From positions 23,737,150 to 23,801,149 of the forward strand of contig OX326960.1 of the NCBI GenBank assembly GCA_946800325.1: a stretch of DNA of 64,000 nucleotides, read 5' to 3'. Made by a program: the position numbers and the translations under genes. Positions 10,367-22,041 of the stretch are shown piece after piece. A model generated the notes under the pieces. The model saw only the letters and a program-made list of their open reading frames with translations, did no database searches and was not told the DNA's origin. Within the stretch, counting starts at the first letter, position 1, and each line of letters starts with the position of its first letter. This DNA is from Luzula sylvatica. Taxonomy: Eukaryota > Streptophyta > Magnoliopsida > Poales > Juncaceae.

Positions 10367-13199
10367 TTTTTAAGATGTATTGTATTTCATGTCCAGAATA
10401 CATGGATTTTGGTTTACAGATTTTTTTTTCGGTATTCCATGCTTGCTCCCTGTATTTCATTCTTGACGCTAAGCATTTTCACCCACCCGCCATTTCACGC
10501 TAATTCTTCTTCTCTCTTCTCCCTTCGGAGCAGATCCACCGTGCATATCGCCAAGTTCTTTTCCTTCAACTTCACGTTGGCTTCAACTCCCTCAAGCATT
10601 TGATCATTTATTCTTTTTCTCTAGGTAATTTTTATTTTTATTTCTCCTCATCTTTGCTTCGACTCTTTCACGTTGGCTCCAAATTATTTTTCTTCCTCTT
10701 GCTCTTGAAGGTCTAATTAATTAAGACTTCAATCTTTCTAGTAGTTATATTACATCCATTTTTATGAGTTTTTCTTAGGAGAAAATGGTTTCATAGGTGG
10801 TTGTTTAGGTGTTCGATGAAATGCATACTTAAAATAGAGAGTAGTGTTAATATGATTTCATTCAATTACTGATGATGTAGGTATATTTTTGCAATTAGAG
10901 CATAATATAAAAAATTATCTTGTTGATATAAGATTGTAGTTTAGGTGTTCGATGAAATGCATACTTAAAAGAGAGTGTAATTTTAATATGTTTCCATTCA
11001 ATTACTAATGATGTAGGTCTATTTTTGCAATTAGAGCTTAATATAAAGAATCATTTTGTTGATATAAGATTGTAGTTTAGGTCTAATTAGTAATTAAGTT
11101 TTTCTCCTAATTTTGGCTCCACTGTTTTAAATGCTCGCTGATATAATTAATCTTTTCTGAATGACATTATAATTAAGTTTTTCCCCTTGTAAATGCTCAC
11201 TAGATGGAATAATTAATGTAATATATATGATAGAATGTCATAATAATTAATGTAACATTTTGTGTAAATCTTAGTTTCTTGTAAATGCTCACTGGCATAG
11301 TTTGTTTTTGTCGACATATGGAAGAATAATTGATGTCAAGGGGAACATAACATAACAAAAATGCTTATTGGCATCCTTCGGCAAGTGCACTTTTGTTCAA
11401 GTTTTTGGCCGAACAAGCTAGCAAAGGCAACTTTCGAATGGGCGGTGTGGGTGATGGTAGATTTTTCTAGACGGCGGCACTTATAATATAAGAATATATT
11501 TTGTGTTTTGATAATGTTTAAAATTATTAAATGGTAACGTCGATAGTATTTTGTGTATATTTGATATTTTGTGAATGATTTAATATTAGTTTATGGCTAT
11601 GTTTAGTAAACATATTTATGTTGTTATGTATATTTTCTATCGACGATATTTTGTGAATGATTTAATATTTTCATCTGACTAATAACTAGAATCAAAATTT
11701 TAAATCATGAATTTTCATCAAATAATCAAACAAGAATTCTTTTGTACACATGATCTAGAAATACAACAAACCAAACAACTAACATGGATCTTCAAATACA
11801 TGAATCATGTTCCAATTAAAACTCTCTCTTCTGCTACCTCCCGACATTTAAACCTTGTACTGTACCGTACGATTAAACTTGGTACTCCAACTGAAACTCC
11901 AGTAGAAACAGAGTTATTTATCTCATTTCTCAACCCGAAACGGAAAAGAGATCAGAATGTGTGGGGTAAATGGTTTATTTGATTTTTTTTGACACATAGC
12001 CTTGTGAAAAGCCTCAATTCGTAAGAATAACTACGAATCTGCACAATTTGCAAATCTAGCTCTTTTGCTAGGAGGTCTAGCGAAGTAGTCTAAATATGAA
12101 TTTGAACTGTTAAAATGGAATCTAAATGCAATCAGTAGAAGGAAAATTTCTTGAGTTGTTGTCTTTTGCCCGGCCTGAATTTGTTTAACTCTTCAAATAT
12201 TGAAATGTTTTTAAGGCAAGAAAATTGTTACACAACGGAAAAAAAAATAACAATAAAATTAATAAATATATTTGAATAGTTTTTTTATTATTTAATTTAT
12301 ATACTTGAAAAATAAATCAAATAAAGAATCAAGTTTATGATACTTTTACGATACTTATATTGTTTGATTGATATTATTTATTGTCAAGATATTTAATTTA
12401 AAAATATTATTAATTTATTATTTAATTTATTACTTATTTACTAATTATATATAATATAAATATATTAAATAATAATTATATAGCCGTATCTGTATCTGTG
12501 ATTTTTTGAAATGATCGTATCGTCGTATTTGTATCGATCGGATACGATACACATATCCGTATCCGTGCAACATAGAAAATAACCCAATAAAAATTAAAGG
12601 AAACAAGAGTAAATCTAATTTTTGGAGTCGATTTCGATGCAAGTATTTCATATTGTTGTGTTCATCTTTTCAAATCAAACGGAGCAGTAGCGACAAAAAT
12701 CATACATAAATTCAATTTGTTAAGTCATTATTAGATAACCGGATTTCTCTATATCTATTGATTTTATTTATTTATTTATTTTGAATTTGATGATTTTGAA
12801 TTCTTGATATTGTTATATATAATTTATTTTATAAATAAGTGGTGACGTGTATTTAAGAGAAGAGAAGTGTATTTTGATTTTGATGATGGATTTTAGGAAG
12901 CAATTAGTACTTTTCGGCCACACTAAGTGGCGATCTTAGACAACTCATTCGGATTCACGTAGTATCCGGATGTGTACAACGTTGTAAATTTCGTGGCGTG
13001 TACTCGAGAATATTAACGGACAACCTAAAATTTAATTATCAAAATAGACGATTGAAATGTGAATTGGATTTTGAGATGTTGAAAGCTTATTTTTTGAATA
13101 ATTATTATTTATTTCAATGAATAAATATTCTTAATAAATTCAATTTATATAGAGAATATTCGTCAAATTTATAGAACTACTTATTGAATTTTAAAACTC
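10367..13199. other. Non-coding; imperfect direct repeat only
   Basis: An imperfect direct repeat of about 135 bp occurs at roughly 10,805-10,935 and 10,938-11,070 (gtgttcgatgaaatgcatac...). Near 12,490-12,570 there is a patch of repeated gtatc/gatac words, similar in style to patches near 55,415 and 60,045. No coding sequence is supported. Confidence 0.4.
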
Positions 13200-14206
13200 A
13201 TCCATTTATTGTGTTTCTTGGCATACGTTTATCAAAGGTGCGGAATCGAAGCAAGGATGGTATTTTGGACAACTCAGATAGACACATGTGCTTTGTATGT
13301 CGTTAACGATGGCATTAAGGTTTGGCTAAGGCTCACAAGCTCATGATGAGCGGGATCTAGTCACTCTATCATAGCTACTCATGTTCAAACGAAAATGATT
13401 GTGATCATTATTCATATCTCAAATAGTGGTAATTGGTGCTCTTGTTTACGATATCTGTCAATCAAAAGGAAGAGTGGCAGTCATCCGTATATTTTGATCG
13501 ACTAATAAACATATTCCCGATACCAAACCGAATTAACAAATATAATCGATATTAACTCTTAATATCATTGACTATGCGCAAAGATTTCGTTAATTGATTC
13601 ATCGAGAAACCTCAAAGAAAGAGAAAGTAACAATTCATATCCTGGTAACTCACATCGATTGTCGTATTTCGGACAATATCCAATAATGATCGTTTTGGAT
13701 GTTGTGTTACAAACAGCGAAAAACCACTTGAAAGTATTGCGATGCGCACACAAAACGATCAGTGGTTACCCAGTGGAGAACCAAAAGCCTACTCATTGCG
13801 AGTCCATCTTTAATGACTAAACTAGTTATAGTCTCGCACTGTTGGTCAAGTCCAATATGTATAACCCAATACATATTCATATTCCGATTCGACAAGCACT
13901 TTTGTCCTATGATTAACAAAACATAATCATCTCCTCGGAAAATATACTAGTGTACAATTGTATAATAAATATGCTAATTCTCTCTTAAGCATTATAACCG
14001 TGACTATGGACAATTTAGAAATGGTAACTTATGGTGTGACGGTATTACTTAACATAATCACGTATTATGTAGACATTCACACAAGCCCAAATCAATGCTC
14101 ATGTAATCAAATTACACAATCTGTACACGTTTTTCATATAAGATATTTACAACTATAACTTGAGAAGACGGTTTTACTCAACTTTCTTCCTCCTCTAGGT
14201 ATCTCA
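13200..14206 (-). mobile_element. Copia LTR remnant, minus strand (copy 1)
   Basis: This stretch aligns with part of the 2-kb LTR at 50,479-52,507, for example the words around gatcattattcatatctcaaatagtggta and ccgtcaatcaaaagg. It ends at 14,185-14,206 with the reverse complement of a polypurine tract and the last codons of a Copia RNase H (cttcctcctctaggtatctca), the same junction as at 52,509-52,530. It is thus the 3' end of a minus-strand Copia element. The lower boundary is approximate. Confidence 0.6.
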
Positions 14207-14639
14207 CGAAAGAAATACGGTTTTGGATCAATGATAAAATTGTACATATAAGGATAAACGAACGTACGTGTTCGTGGGAATGAATAAGTGTATAATTATG
14301 AGATTATACACAAATCAATATAAGGGGATGTTCCGCTCGAACGGAAGCTTGACTTTGTTCGAACGGAAGGTTACGAGTTCTGTTATAATAAGATTATACT
14401 TAATGAACTCAGAGACAGAACTAGTTCCGTTCGAACAGCGACTTAGCTCTGTTCGAATGGAGACTTAGCTCGGTTCGAACGGAGACTTAGCACTGTTTGA
14501 ACGGAGACTTAGCTATGTTCGAACGGAAGAACTTCTGTCTCCTGCGTGTATAATCTGTTATACACAGTTTTTCATAATAGTTATGCACTTCGTTATTTGG
14601 CCTTATCCTATAGAGTATATATAAGATATTTTTTCTCAT
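14207..14639 (+). mobile_element. Truncated Copia LTR with 22-bp tandem repeats in U3 (copy 1)
   Basis: First half of the solo LTR whose full version is 46,971-47,901. It contains a tandem array of four to five 22-bp units (14,440-14,527; core gacttagctcggttcgaacg) and a TATA-like tatatataag at 14,616-14,625, and is cut 14 bases after it. The 5-bp TCTCA at 14,202-14,206 is the target duplication seen intact in copy 2. Confidence 0.7.
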
Positions 14640-14724
14640 ACAAAAACTAGTCTATTTAATTTGTAGCGATGTTGATGAAATTTGCAGTAAAAAAATGTAG
14701 ATAATTGCTACTAAACTAACCAAC
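14638..14724. other. Templated filler DNA at the duplication breakpoint
   Basis: Between the truncated LTR and the gag fragment lie two patches that match other sites in the window. Positions 14,638-14,661 equal 15,735-15,758 (24 bp, in the tail of a LINE). Positions 14,660-14,724 equal 25,104-25,168 (65 bp). The joints overlap by 2 bases each (AT, then TT). This looks like break repair by serial microhomology-mediated template switching. Confidence 0.65.
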
Positions 14725-15111
14725 ACAGTTTTTCATGGATTCCAATTCGCCTCGCAAAGTCTGAAGCCTCACTTGCTTTACTCGATCGGCACCCTTGAAC
14801 ACTCTCTCCAAAGTGTCCCATGCTTCCTTCGAAGTTTTCGCGCCGGCAATCTTCTGAAAACCCGACTCGTCTACAGCTTGGTACAACAAGTACAGGGCGG
14901 TCTTGTCCTTCACTCGTTTCTCTTTCATTGCTTTTAATTGGTTTACCGTCTGCTCCGTTTCGGCAACCGGTTCCACGTAGCCAGCTTCGACTATCTCCCA
15001 AACATCTTGCGCACCGAGTAACGCCCGCATCTGTATACTCCATACTTCGTAATTCGTCTTCGTCAATCGCGGTAGCGGTATATGGCCAAAATCACTCCCA
15101 GAACTCGTCAT
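14716..15111 (-). pseudogene. Ty1/Copia gag polyprotein fragment
   Basis: An open frame of 131 residues on the minus strand starts MTSSGSDFGHIPLPRLTKTN, then YEVWSIQMRALLGAQDVWE and a stretch with DKTALYLLYQAVDE and KTSKEAWDTLERVFKG. This is the typical N-terminal DUF4219/UBN2 layout of plant Copia gag. The normal protein continues to a CCHC zinc knuckle and pol; here it is cut after about 130 residues at the filler junction and closed by a chance stop. The start lies immediately after the primer binding site, as expected. It is a dead fragment. The open frames on the opposite strand are shadows. Confidence 0.85.
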
Positions 15112-15113
15112 CG

Positions 15114-15125
15114 CTCTGATGCCAA
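15114..15125 (-). other. Primer binding site (tRNA-iMet type)
   Basis: On the minus strand this reads TGGCATCAGAGC, one base from the usual plant Copia site TGGTATCAGAGC that pairs with the 3' end of initiator tRNA-Met. It lies 3 bases after the LTR end and directly before the gag start. Confidence 0.85.
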
Positions 15126-15128
15126 TTT

Positions 15129-15363
15129 GTTGGTAATACGGGATTCGAATATGGATTTCTAATAGGAATTTCTAATAAACAAAAACTCTCTTTTATAATT
15201 ATAATAGTCTCTTACAAGTCTTTCTCTCTTTTCTAATTGATATATTTTTTTTCTTTATAATTAAAATCTGTCCCATAATTAATTTTCTTAAAATAAACTT
15301 TTCCTAAAATAAATTGGGCTAATTAAACTTAATAATTATTAATAGGGCTTGGGCTTATTAACA
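15129..15363 (-). mobile_element. 5' LTR of the truncated Copia element
   Basis: Bounded on the minus strand by TGTTAATAAGCCC at the start and ...TACCAACA at the end, about 235 bp, next to the primer binding site. Its outer end interrupts the 3' flank of the inverted defensin-like unit: homology with 58,3xx and 61,4xx stops right there. The other LTR was lost at the 14.7-kb rearrangement, so no target duplication can be checked. Confidence 0.7.
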
Positions 15364-15494
15364 AAAACTCGTTTCAATTAACAGAAACAATTCAAAATAT
15401 CTTTCTAATTCAAGTTATCCATTGGAAACAAGTATCACAAAATCGTGTTCAAAATTGTGGATCCAAGTTTCTAACTTCGAAGTATCACTTATTC

Positions 15495-15880
15495 ACGAAT
15501 TCTAGGCTTGCTCAATGTCACCCTCCTTCACCAGAACTCTGGGAACATATATGAAGCATGGGACGCAATCATAACGATGACGGACAAAACGCAACGACGG
15601 AAGGCCAAGACAATATTCATATCGGGTCTATGGGAGATTTGGAAAGAGAGGAATCGAAGAATCTTTCAAAACGTCTCCAAACCCCCACACCACACGGCGG
15701 TGCAAGCTTACCAAAATACGACGGAATGGGCTCGATACAAAAACTAGTCTATTTAATTAGTATAGGGTTAGCCTCTTAGATTTTACTTTGTCACTCGTTG
15801 ACTAAATATGTGTAAATAACTGTTTTAATCAATACAATCCTAGGATATGCATCTGCTATCCTAAACTCAAAAAAAAAAAA
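15495..15880 (+). mobile_element. 5'-truncated LINE (L1-type)
   Basis: It encodes the C-terminal end of a plant LINE ORF2 (15,508-15,747), with the motif IWKERNRRIFQNVSKPP, followed by a 3' UTR and poly-A. It is flanked by a 15-bp duplication aagtatcacttattc (15,480-15,494 and 15,879-15,893, overlapping the A-tail). Inserted just downstream of defensin-like gene A. The short overlapping frame 15,558-15,779 is a shadow. Confidence 0.85.
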
Positions 15881-15944
15881 GTATCACTTATTCTAAAAAA
15901 GAAAAATAGTGGTAACATTTTTGTAATCTTGGTCTTTTGCGGGA

Positions 15945-16343
15945 CTAGTCGACGAGGCAACAACACGTCCTGGTTTCTGAATGACCTGGGCTCGGCACGC
16001 AAATTGCACCATCGGTGTACTGTGCACGAGCACAAATGGGCCCACAATCGCTATTAACTGCGCATATTCCAATATATTCACACCTATCATTGTCTGACGG
16101 CTGAATTGTGCGTGCTCCTGCATTTATTCAAAATTTTGGAAAATTACTAAATTAAATATTTGAGTTATCATATTTAAACTTTGTAATTCGTTTGATCGTC
16201 AAGATACTTGATGCATATCGAAATGACCATATATCATTTGCTTAATAGTGATTCGAAATATTAATAATGGAAAAAAAATGTTTACCTGAGGTAAGAAGCA
16301 AGCCCAGGAGGAAAAATGTCAACAATGAAAGCTTAGAATCCAT
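15945..16343 (-). CDS. Defensin-like secreted cysteine-rich peptide, gene A
   Basis: Two exons on the minus strand: exon 1 16,343-16,286 and exon 2 16,117-15,945, with a 168-bp GT-AG intron in phase 1. The product is 76 residues. Residues 1 to about 21 form a signal peptide (MDSKLSLLTFFLLGLLLTS then GA). The mature part has eight cysteines spaced C-x5-C-x5-C-x3-C-x10-C-x11-C-C-C. The C-x3-C and C-x-C pairs fit the cysteine-stabilised alpha-beta fold of plant defensin-like (DEFL/LCR) peptides. The start is the first ATG after a conserved TATA box. It should act outside the cell, in defence or in cell signalling; the sequence does not say which. It is intact, with several substitutions from B and C (I for T after YIG, I for V before Cys4, T for N before the DGAIC block). 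The longer frame 16,123-15,893 is out of frame with the real exon. Confidence 0.85.
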
Positions 16344-16443
16344 TTTTCAAACTAGAGATGAATATGGATTTCTCTTTTCTTTTCGTTTTCAAATCAACTT
16401 TGTTTGAAATGTGATATGGGTTTAGAGAAGTTTAGTGGTTGAT

Positions 16444-16449
16444 TATATA
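16444..16449 (-). promoter_or_regulatory. TATA box of defensin-like gene A
   Basis: TATATA within cctatataatcaaccac on the minus strand, about 100 bases before the ATG. Its sequence and position are conserved in genes B and C. Confidence 0.6.
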
Positions 16450-17123
16450 GGTGATTTGATTCCCAGATACCAGAGATCAAAATAATTAAATTTACAAAGA
16501 TCGTAATAAAATATATGGATGCCTACTATATTAGTTCAAGAAGATCGAAATCATAATGACCAATTTAATGAAAACATAATTTGACAATTAATAATCAAAT
16601 TTAATGAAATATGTGCATTGAAAATAGACGATCTTGCTAGATCATTTTAGCTAATTGCTGAGTCATTTACAAGAAATATAATTTAAGTTCTATACTCTGT
16701 TTTATATCTACATATATACTACTTCCAATATATATTTATTATTATTCCCTACGGATCGTTATATCGGCATCAGAAAACATTTATTTTAGTTACTCTTTTT
16801 AGTAACAATTTCCAACGTGATAAAAACATAATGTTAGGGCAGCGATATAATCTTGCAATCACTTATACGAAGTTATATGTGCATAAATTACTTCATGTTT
16901 ATGTTAGTTTTTACATATCAACAAAGACCATGTAGAGTCTTTATTTTACAATAAATATAATGTTAATTTATATTTACTAAGAAAATTATTGTTACATATA
17001 ACATGATTATGATATTACAATTACAATTTTTGCTATTTTTTTTAACAATGTGTTGTCGATATGAATGTATTAAGTATAACATTTTTTTTTAACAATGTGT
17101 TATTAATATGAATGTATTAATTA

Positions 17124-18064
17124 CAATTGTTTAAATTGCGATATTGCGGTCCATTGCGGTCGGGTCTTTTTTTTAGCGGATTGTGTTTGTGGACGCAGGT
17201 GCGGCGCAACGACCTTATTGCGGAACGTCGTTGCGATACTAAATTATGTAATAATAATAGTTTGTTTAAATATGTTTTTCACAATATTTTTTGTCACCAT
17301 TAATATCGTAAAATTTCCTTTATAATTTTCTTCTAAAAAGAATATAAAAGTTGATTGTCCAGGGACATTATCAGTGTACAAAAAAATTGATCATAAAATT
17401 ACCATTAGTATTGCAATTATACGAGATTTTTGGATTTGGATTTTGTTGAAGAATTTTTCGTCGACATTCTAAAAATATCAAAACAATATAACTCAAATTT
17501 TAAATCGAAACATCAATGAAATACAATAAAAATTATGAAATTCATACATTTATAGATGAAAATGACACATTTTAGAAGTTATATACGTTAGGAGCATATT
17601 TTATCAAATATTTTGATAATAAAATATGGAAACAAAGTAATAAATAATCACAAAACCATGTTATAATCTTTATATTAAATAATTCTCGATGAAATTACTT
17701 TAACGTGTGTTTAGTGCTTAATTCAGGGTAAAAGATAAAATTTCACAAATCCAAGCTCATGACTGCGTTCCTCTCGTCGAGACGAGCGATTTCGATATAA
17801 AATTCATGTCATTTGTGGAAGAATGAGAAAGTTACAATAATTTTAATATAACGGATCACAAAACCTATTTTAACCAATCCAATTACCGCAATTATTAGCA
17901 GCAATACCGTAATTTTACAGATATTTGGCCACAATATCGCCGCAATTTCCGTAATTTTCTAAAAACGCATTATTGCGCAATATATGGTTGCGATGTTACG
18001 ATTCTAAATTGCTGGCCGCAATTTTCGCAATTGGGCCGCAATATCGCCGCAATTTAAAACACTG
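17124..18064. mobile_element. Non-autonomous hAT element, 941 bp
   Basis: Flanked by a perfect 8-bp target duplication ATTAATTA (17,116-17,123 and 18,065-18,072). The inverted ends are CAATTGTTTAAATTGCG at the left and, reversed, CAGTGTTTTAAATTGCGG at the right, both continuing into GATATTGCGG. Eight-base duplications and CAnTG-type ends are hallmarks of hAT. The subterminal zones repeat ttgcgg/ccgcaa words, as hAT transposase-binding regions do. No coding content. Confidence 0.85.
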
Positions 18065-18072
18065 ATTAATTA

Positions 18073-18611
18073 TAATATGCTCGTGTATGAATGTGAAAGG
18101 TTGCATAGTCATGCATATGTATATGTAAAGATACACATTGAAATTTTCACATTAGGAACATTCACATTGGATCAAAACACATAGTCGAATAAATAAATAT
18201 GTTTCCAAATAAAATAAGAATAGAAAAACAATAAATTAAACCACCGAAATAGCAGAAACAAAAAAAAAATGTATTGCGACCACAAAAACAATCACAGTAG
18301 TGTCAACATGAACAAACCCGCGCAATAGCGTGGGGATAACGTAGTTGTTTCTAAAGATAAAGTTGGTTATGAAATATTTACTTTTTCTAAAGATGGTTAA
18401 TAGTTTGGACATGAACTTGGATATGCGAGTGATTATACTAATTCGACGGTAGTCGTTTAGATTTGCAAGATTCTTTTTTTCGGAATTAGAGAAGTTGGTT
18501 ACGAACTTGGATCTATGTAGTGGTAGTGTTTTGTCTTGGAATTGTTGTAATATGCTATTTAGGTCGTTTTTACATCATTTCAAAAGAATTGGAAGAATTC
18601 AATAGGGAACT
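18073..18611. other. Non-coding; no gene seen
   Basis: AT-rich sequence. A cccgcgcaatagcgtgggg patch near 18,318 resembles a decayed Helitron hairpin but lacks a clear CTAG end. Confidence 0.4.
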
Positions 18612-18901
18612 CGTCGGAGCAATGTTTTTAAAATCGGACCGGACAACGACCCGGTCGAGTCTCCGGTCATAGGTTAATTGGTCGGACCGGTGGGTCAACC
18701 GGTTCAATTGCTGGTTATAAAATTCAATAAATATCATCATATTTAATGACTTAAATATCAAATATTATGCATAAAAAAAATTAGATAGTTCAATTCAATT
18801 ATTCTACCATACTAAAAATACGAAATTTGATACTCAATTAACATAGAAACCAAATATAAATTATAAAGTTCATTTAACATAATTAAAAAAATATATAATG
18901 C

Positions 18902-19330
18902 TCAATCGAAAGTCCAATGATGAACTATTATGTCTTCTTGACTTGTATGAACATTCTCAACTACATCTCCTAATGTCTCTTCGTGGACAATATCATCATT
19001 TGCATCAGTTGTACTCGTGTTGGCTGTTACATGTTGCTCCTCAACTTCATCCTCAAATTCTAGATCCTCTAAATTCAATTTTGGATAAATGAAAACATAT
19101 ACAAAAGACATGTAAATGTAATAATATAATATTTTAAAAAATGATGTATTGGTAAAAATGTAAATAACCTTCGTGCTTTGTATTATGCTCTATTTGAAGT
19201 CCGGCAATTTGTTGTAGAAAACTTTCTAATTCATCAGTTGTTAATAGTGGCAGATCATCTTCCAAAACCCAAGTGTTATTGTCAGCAAAATCTTCAAAAT
19301 TTATTGTATCGTAATTACGACCACGGAGTC
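18902..19330 (-). pseudogene. hAT transposase C-terminal fragment
   Basis: On the minus strand, an exon-like block (19,330 down to about 19,170) reads RGRNYDTINFEDFADNNTWV followed by LEDDLPLLTTDELESF. This resembles the tail that follows the dimerisation domain in plant hAT transposases (the Y-D-x-I and W-V-x-E signature). After a putative intron, an acidic tail follows (18,902 to about 19,085; LEDLEFEDEVEE). The catalytic and BED zinc-finger parts are missing, so the element cannot move by itself. Confidence 0.55.
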
Positions 19331-21992
19331 ATATCCTAGAACACAACAGTACAAATATAAACATAGAATTCTATGCATCGTGAAATACTATATTTTATAA
19401 TCCATACCTTTCGTGTAACCTCAAATTCTAGTCTAGTTAATGAACTGAGAATTCAGTAAACAGTAATTAAAACATGATGGACATTGTTTACTGAGTTTAA
19501 AACTATGATATTTTATGTCAATTCATGGATATTTTAACAAAGATAACATGGATATTAGACTTCAAATTCGATAGACGCTGTTTAAAACATTGATGGACAC
19601 TAGCTTAATGGACACTTTTGATGGACACTTTTGCGATCATGAACACTGTTTAACAAGATAAATTGCCCGCATATAATACACTTTTGCGAGATAACATGGA
19701 TATTCTTTCACTTGATGGACATTTTTGATGGACACTGTTTAAAACAGTACTATTAACAAAAATAGGGATATTAACAAAATAACATGGAAGAAAGAACTGT
19801 GTACCAGTAATGGAAATTAGCAAATTTCACAGCACAAGTTAACAGGGATATTAGCGAAATTTCTTCAACTCGCAAGACACTCCAATTTCGTAAGAGTAAG
19901 GGAAATTAGCCAATTTTAGTGCCACATATTTTCGCAAGACACTCCAATTTTCGTACCACGGATTTGTGAGAAATAGTTCAAGTCCTAAATCTAAATAATG
20001 ATACAAATCAAAGAGAGAAAGAATTCCGAGGCAGTTTGATGGATTGGAAACAAAATCTACAAGAAAATGAGGAAAAAAATCACATTTTGCAAGGAAAGAA
20101 ATAAGATCAAAAAAAATTATTTTGGGAAAGAAGAGATGAAATAAACCGACCGGTTTTTTATGGGTCTAGCTGTCCGGTTTAAACCCGCCGGTTATAGCCG
20201 GTTTGTTCGGTTCTTATTAGTGTTTTAAAACCGGACCTGACCGGCCAGTTCAACCGAAAAAATCGGACCCGGACCAAAATCCGGTTCGGTTTTATTATTG
20301 GACCAGAAATGTATGTGAACCGGTCAAATCCGTTCGAACCGTCCGGTTTTTCTAATAAAACCGGACCGGTCCAACCTGAAAAATCCCGGTTTTAAGCGTA
20401 TTTATTTCTTCGCCTCTCTTCGTTCCCTTCGTTCCAAGAAATGCAGGTCAAATGAAACTAATAATTGTTTTCTTTCTGGATAATTATACTATGTCCCCAT
20501 ATTTTCCCCCACAATTGATGATTGAATCATCATATGTCATCATTTGTCTTGTATTGGTGAACAATTCAACTCTATGCAAATTCAAAATTTCCCCACCTTT
20601 ACATTCAAAATTTTCTACTTTATTAACCAACAATTCAATAAACAACATAATTAATCAAAATTAATAACATAATTTATTTAACGACATATTTTAAAATAAC
20701 AACATTAGTTTCATTAATACCAATATGTTCTGACTAATATTTAATTATCAAAATAATTAACAACATAATTAAATTAACGAAATTAATAAAAATATGTTCT
20801 GACTAATATTTAATTAATAAAATTTATTCAATTAACCAAATTTATTCCATTTACTAAATTAATCAACTATTAATCTCACCATTAATCTCAGCATTAATAA
20901 CTAAAAATCTCAGCATTAATAACTATAAAATTAATTCAATTCATAACTAATTCATACAACCATTAATCTCATCATTACCAGTCCCCAATCGACTCGACTC
21001 GACTCTCCATTACAACCATAAAACTATTACACATGTTAATTAAATATTAATCTCGCTCACAATCAACTCGACTCTACATTACATAAATCAGAAACCTCGA
21101 CAATCCAAGCTCCACAAAACTAATACTCGCTCATAAAACTCGGCTCTACTCACTCATAAAACTAATACTCCCCAATCGAAGCCAATTCGTCGTCGTCAAT
21201 CCAAGCTCCACAATTCCCATCAAATCGTCGTCGTCAATCCAACCTCGACAAAGTCCCAGCGAATCCTCGTCTCCAATTAACCGAAGCCTCCCTTAAACCA
21301 CCACCGCCTCCAATTAATCGTCGTCTTCGTGTCGGAATTCACCGTCAATCCAACCCCTTCTGGTCAATTCACCGTCATTCCATGATTGCGATACAAGTGC
21401 ATGATTGCGGTACCGATACAACCCCTTAAACCACCACCGCTCTCAGTTAACCGTCAATCCGGTAAAAAAAGAAATTTTAATTGTTAATTGACAAGATAAA
21501 TTGAACAATTAATTACCAGATAATCTAACAAATCTAAATACCAGAAATATGAACTGAAATGAACGAATTAATTGGCAATACCAGTAATTACAGGTAATAC
21601 CAGTAATCTCAGTAACTAATTGCAGTTCACCACTAATTGCACTGAAATGAACAATTAATGAAATAGGGTTTTCAGTTCAACACTAATTGCGGAGAATACC
21701 AGCAATCTCAGTAACTTAAAACAACGAATTAACGGGTAATACGAGTAATTACAGTAATTAAAACATAATCAATTAACTTACCCCAATTATCCACTGAAAT
21801 CTAGGGTTTGTGCGTCGTCTCCTTCGTCAGTGCGTTGTCTCCTTCTCTTTCGTCAGCTAGGGTTTCGTCGCGTCATCAATTGGCAGCTAGGATTTCGTCT
21901 CGTCGTCAATCTAGGGTTTCGTTTCGTCTCGTCAGCTAGGGTTTCGTCCCGTCGTCACCTTCCTGAATCGAGACGAAGCTCTCGTCGTCAGC

Positions 21993-22041
21993 CTCGATCG
22001 ATCGATCGATCGATCGATCGAGAGAGAGAGAGAGAGAGAGA
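21993..22041. repeat. (GATC)n and (AG)n microsatellite
   Basis: About seven GATC/CGAT units followed directly by an AG run, inside the 4.6-kb hAT element, in a zone that resembles a 5' leader. Confidence 0.8.

Larger units (their letters stand above)
15364..17110 (-). repeat. Inverted copy of the defensin-like gene unit
   Basis: Read on the minus strand this matches the tandem units on the right. The 3' flank (taacttgaattagaaagatattt), the gene and about 700 bases of upstream sequence (including gactctacat...tttgttgatatgtaaaaactaacataaa) can all be aligned with 55,6xx-58,3xx and 60,2xx-61,4xx. It is more diverged from B and C than they are from each other. A LINE interrupts its 3' flank. Confidence 0.85.

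Noticed and set aside
13565..13919. Two overlapping minus-strand open frames (also 46,329-46,683)
   Set aside because: They fall within the Copia LTR remnant, which is non-coding in the related LTR at 50,479-52,507.
14711..15119. Second minus frame (14,711-15,043) and plus frame (14,820-15,119) over the gag region
   Set aside because: Shadow frames of the gag coding sequence; they lack any family signature.
20219..20398. A separate complete hAT MITE of about 180 bp
   Set aside because: The ends (gtgttttaaaaccgg and cccggttttaag) look terminal-like, but I could not find a matching 8-bp duplication, so I only note it as possible nesting.
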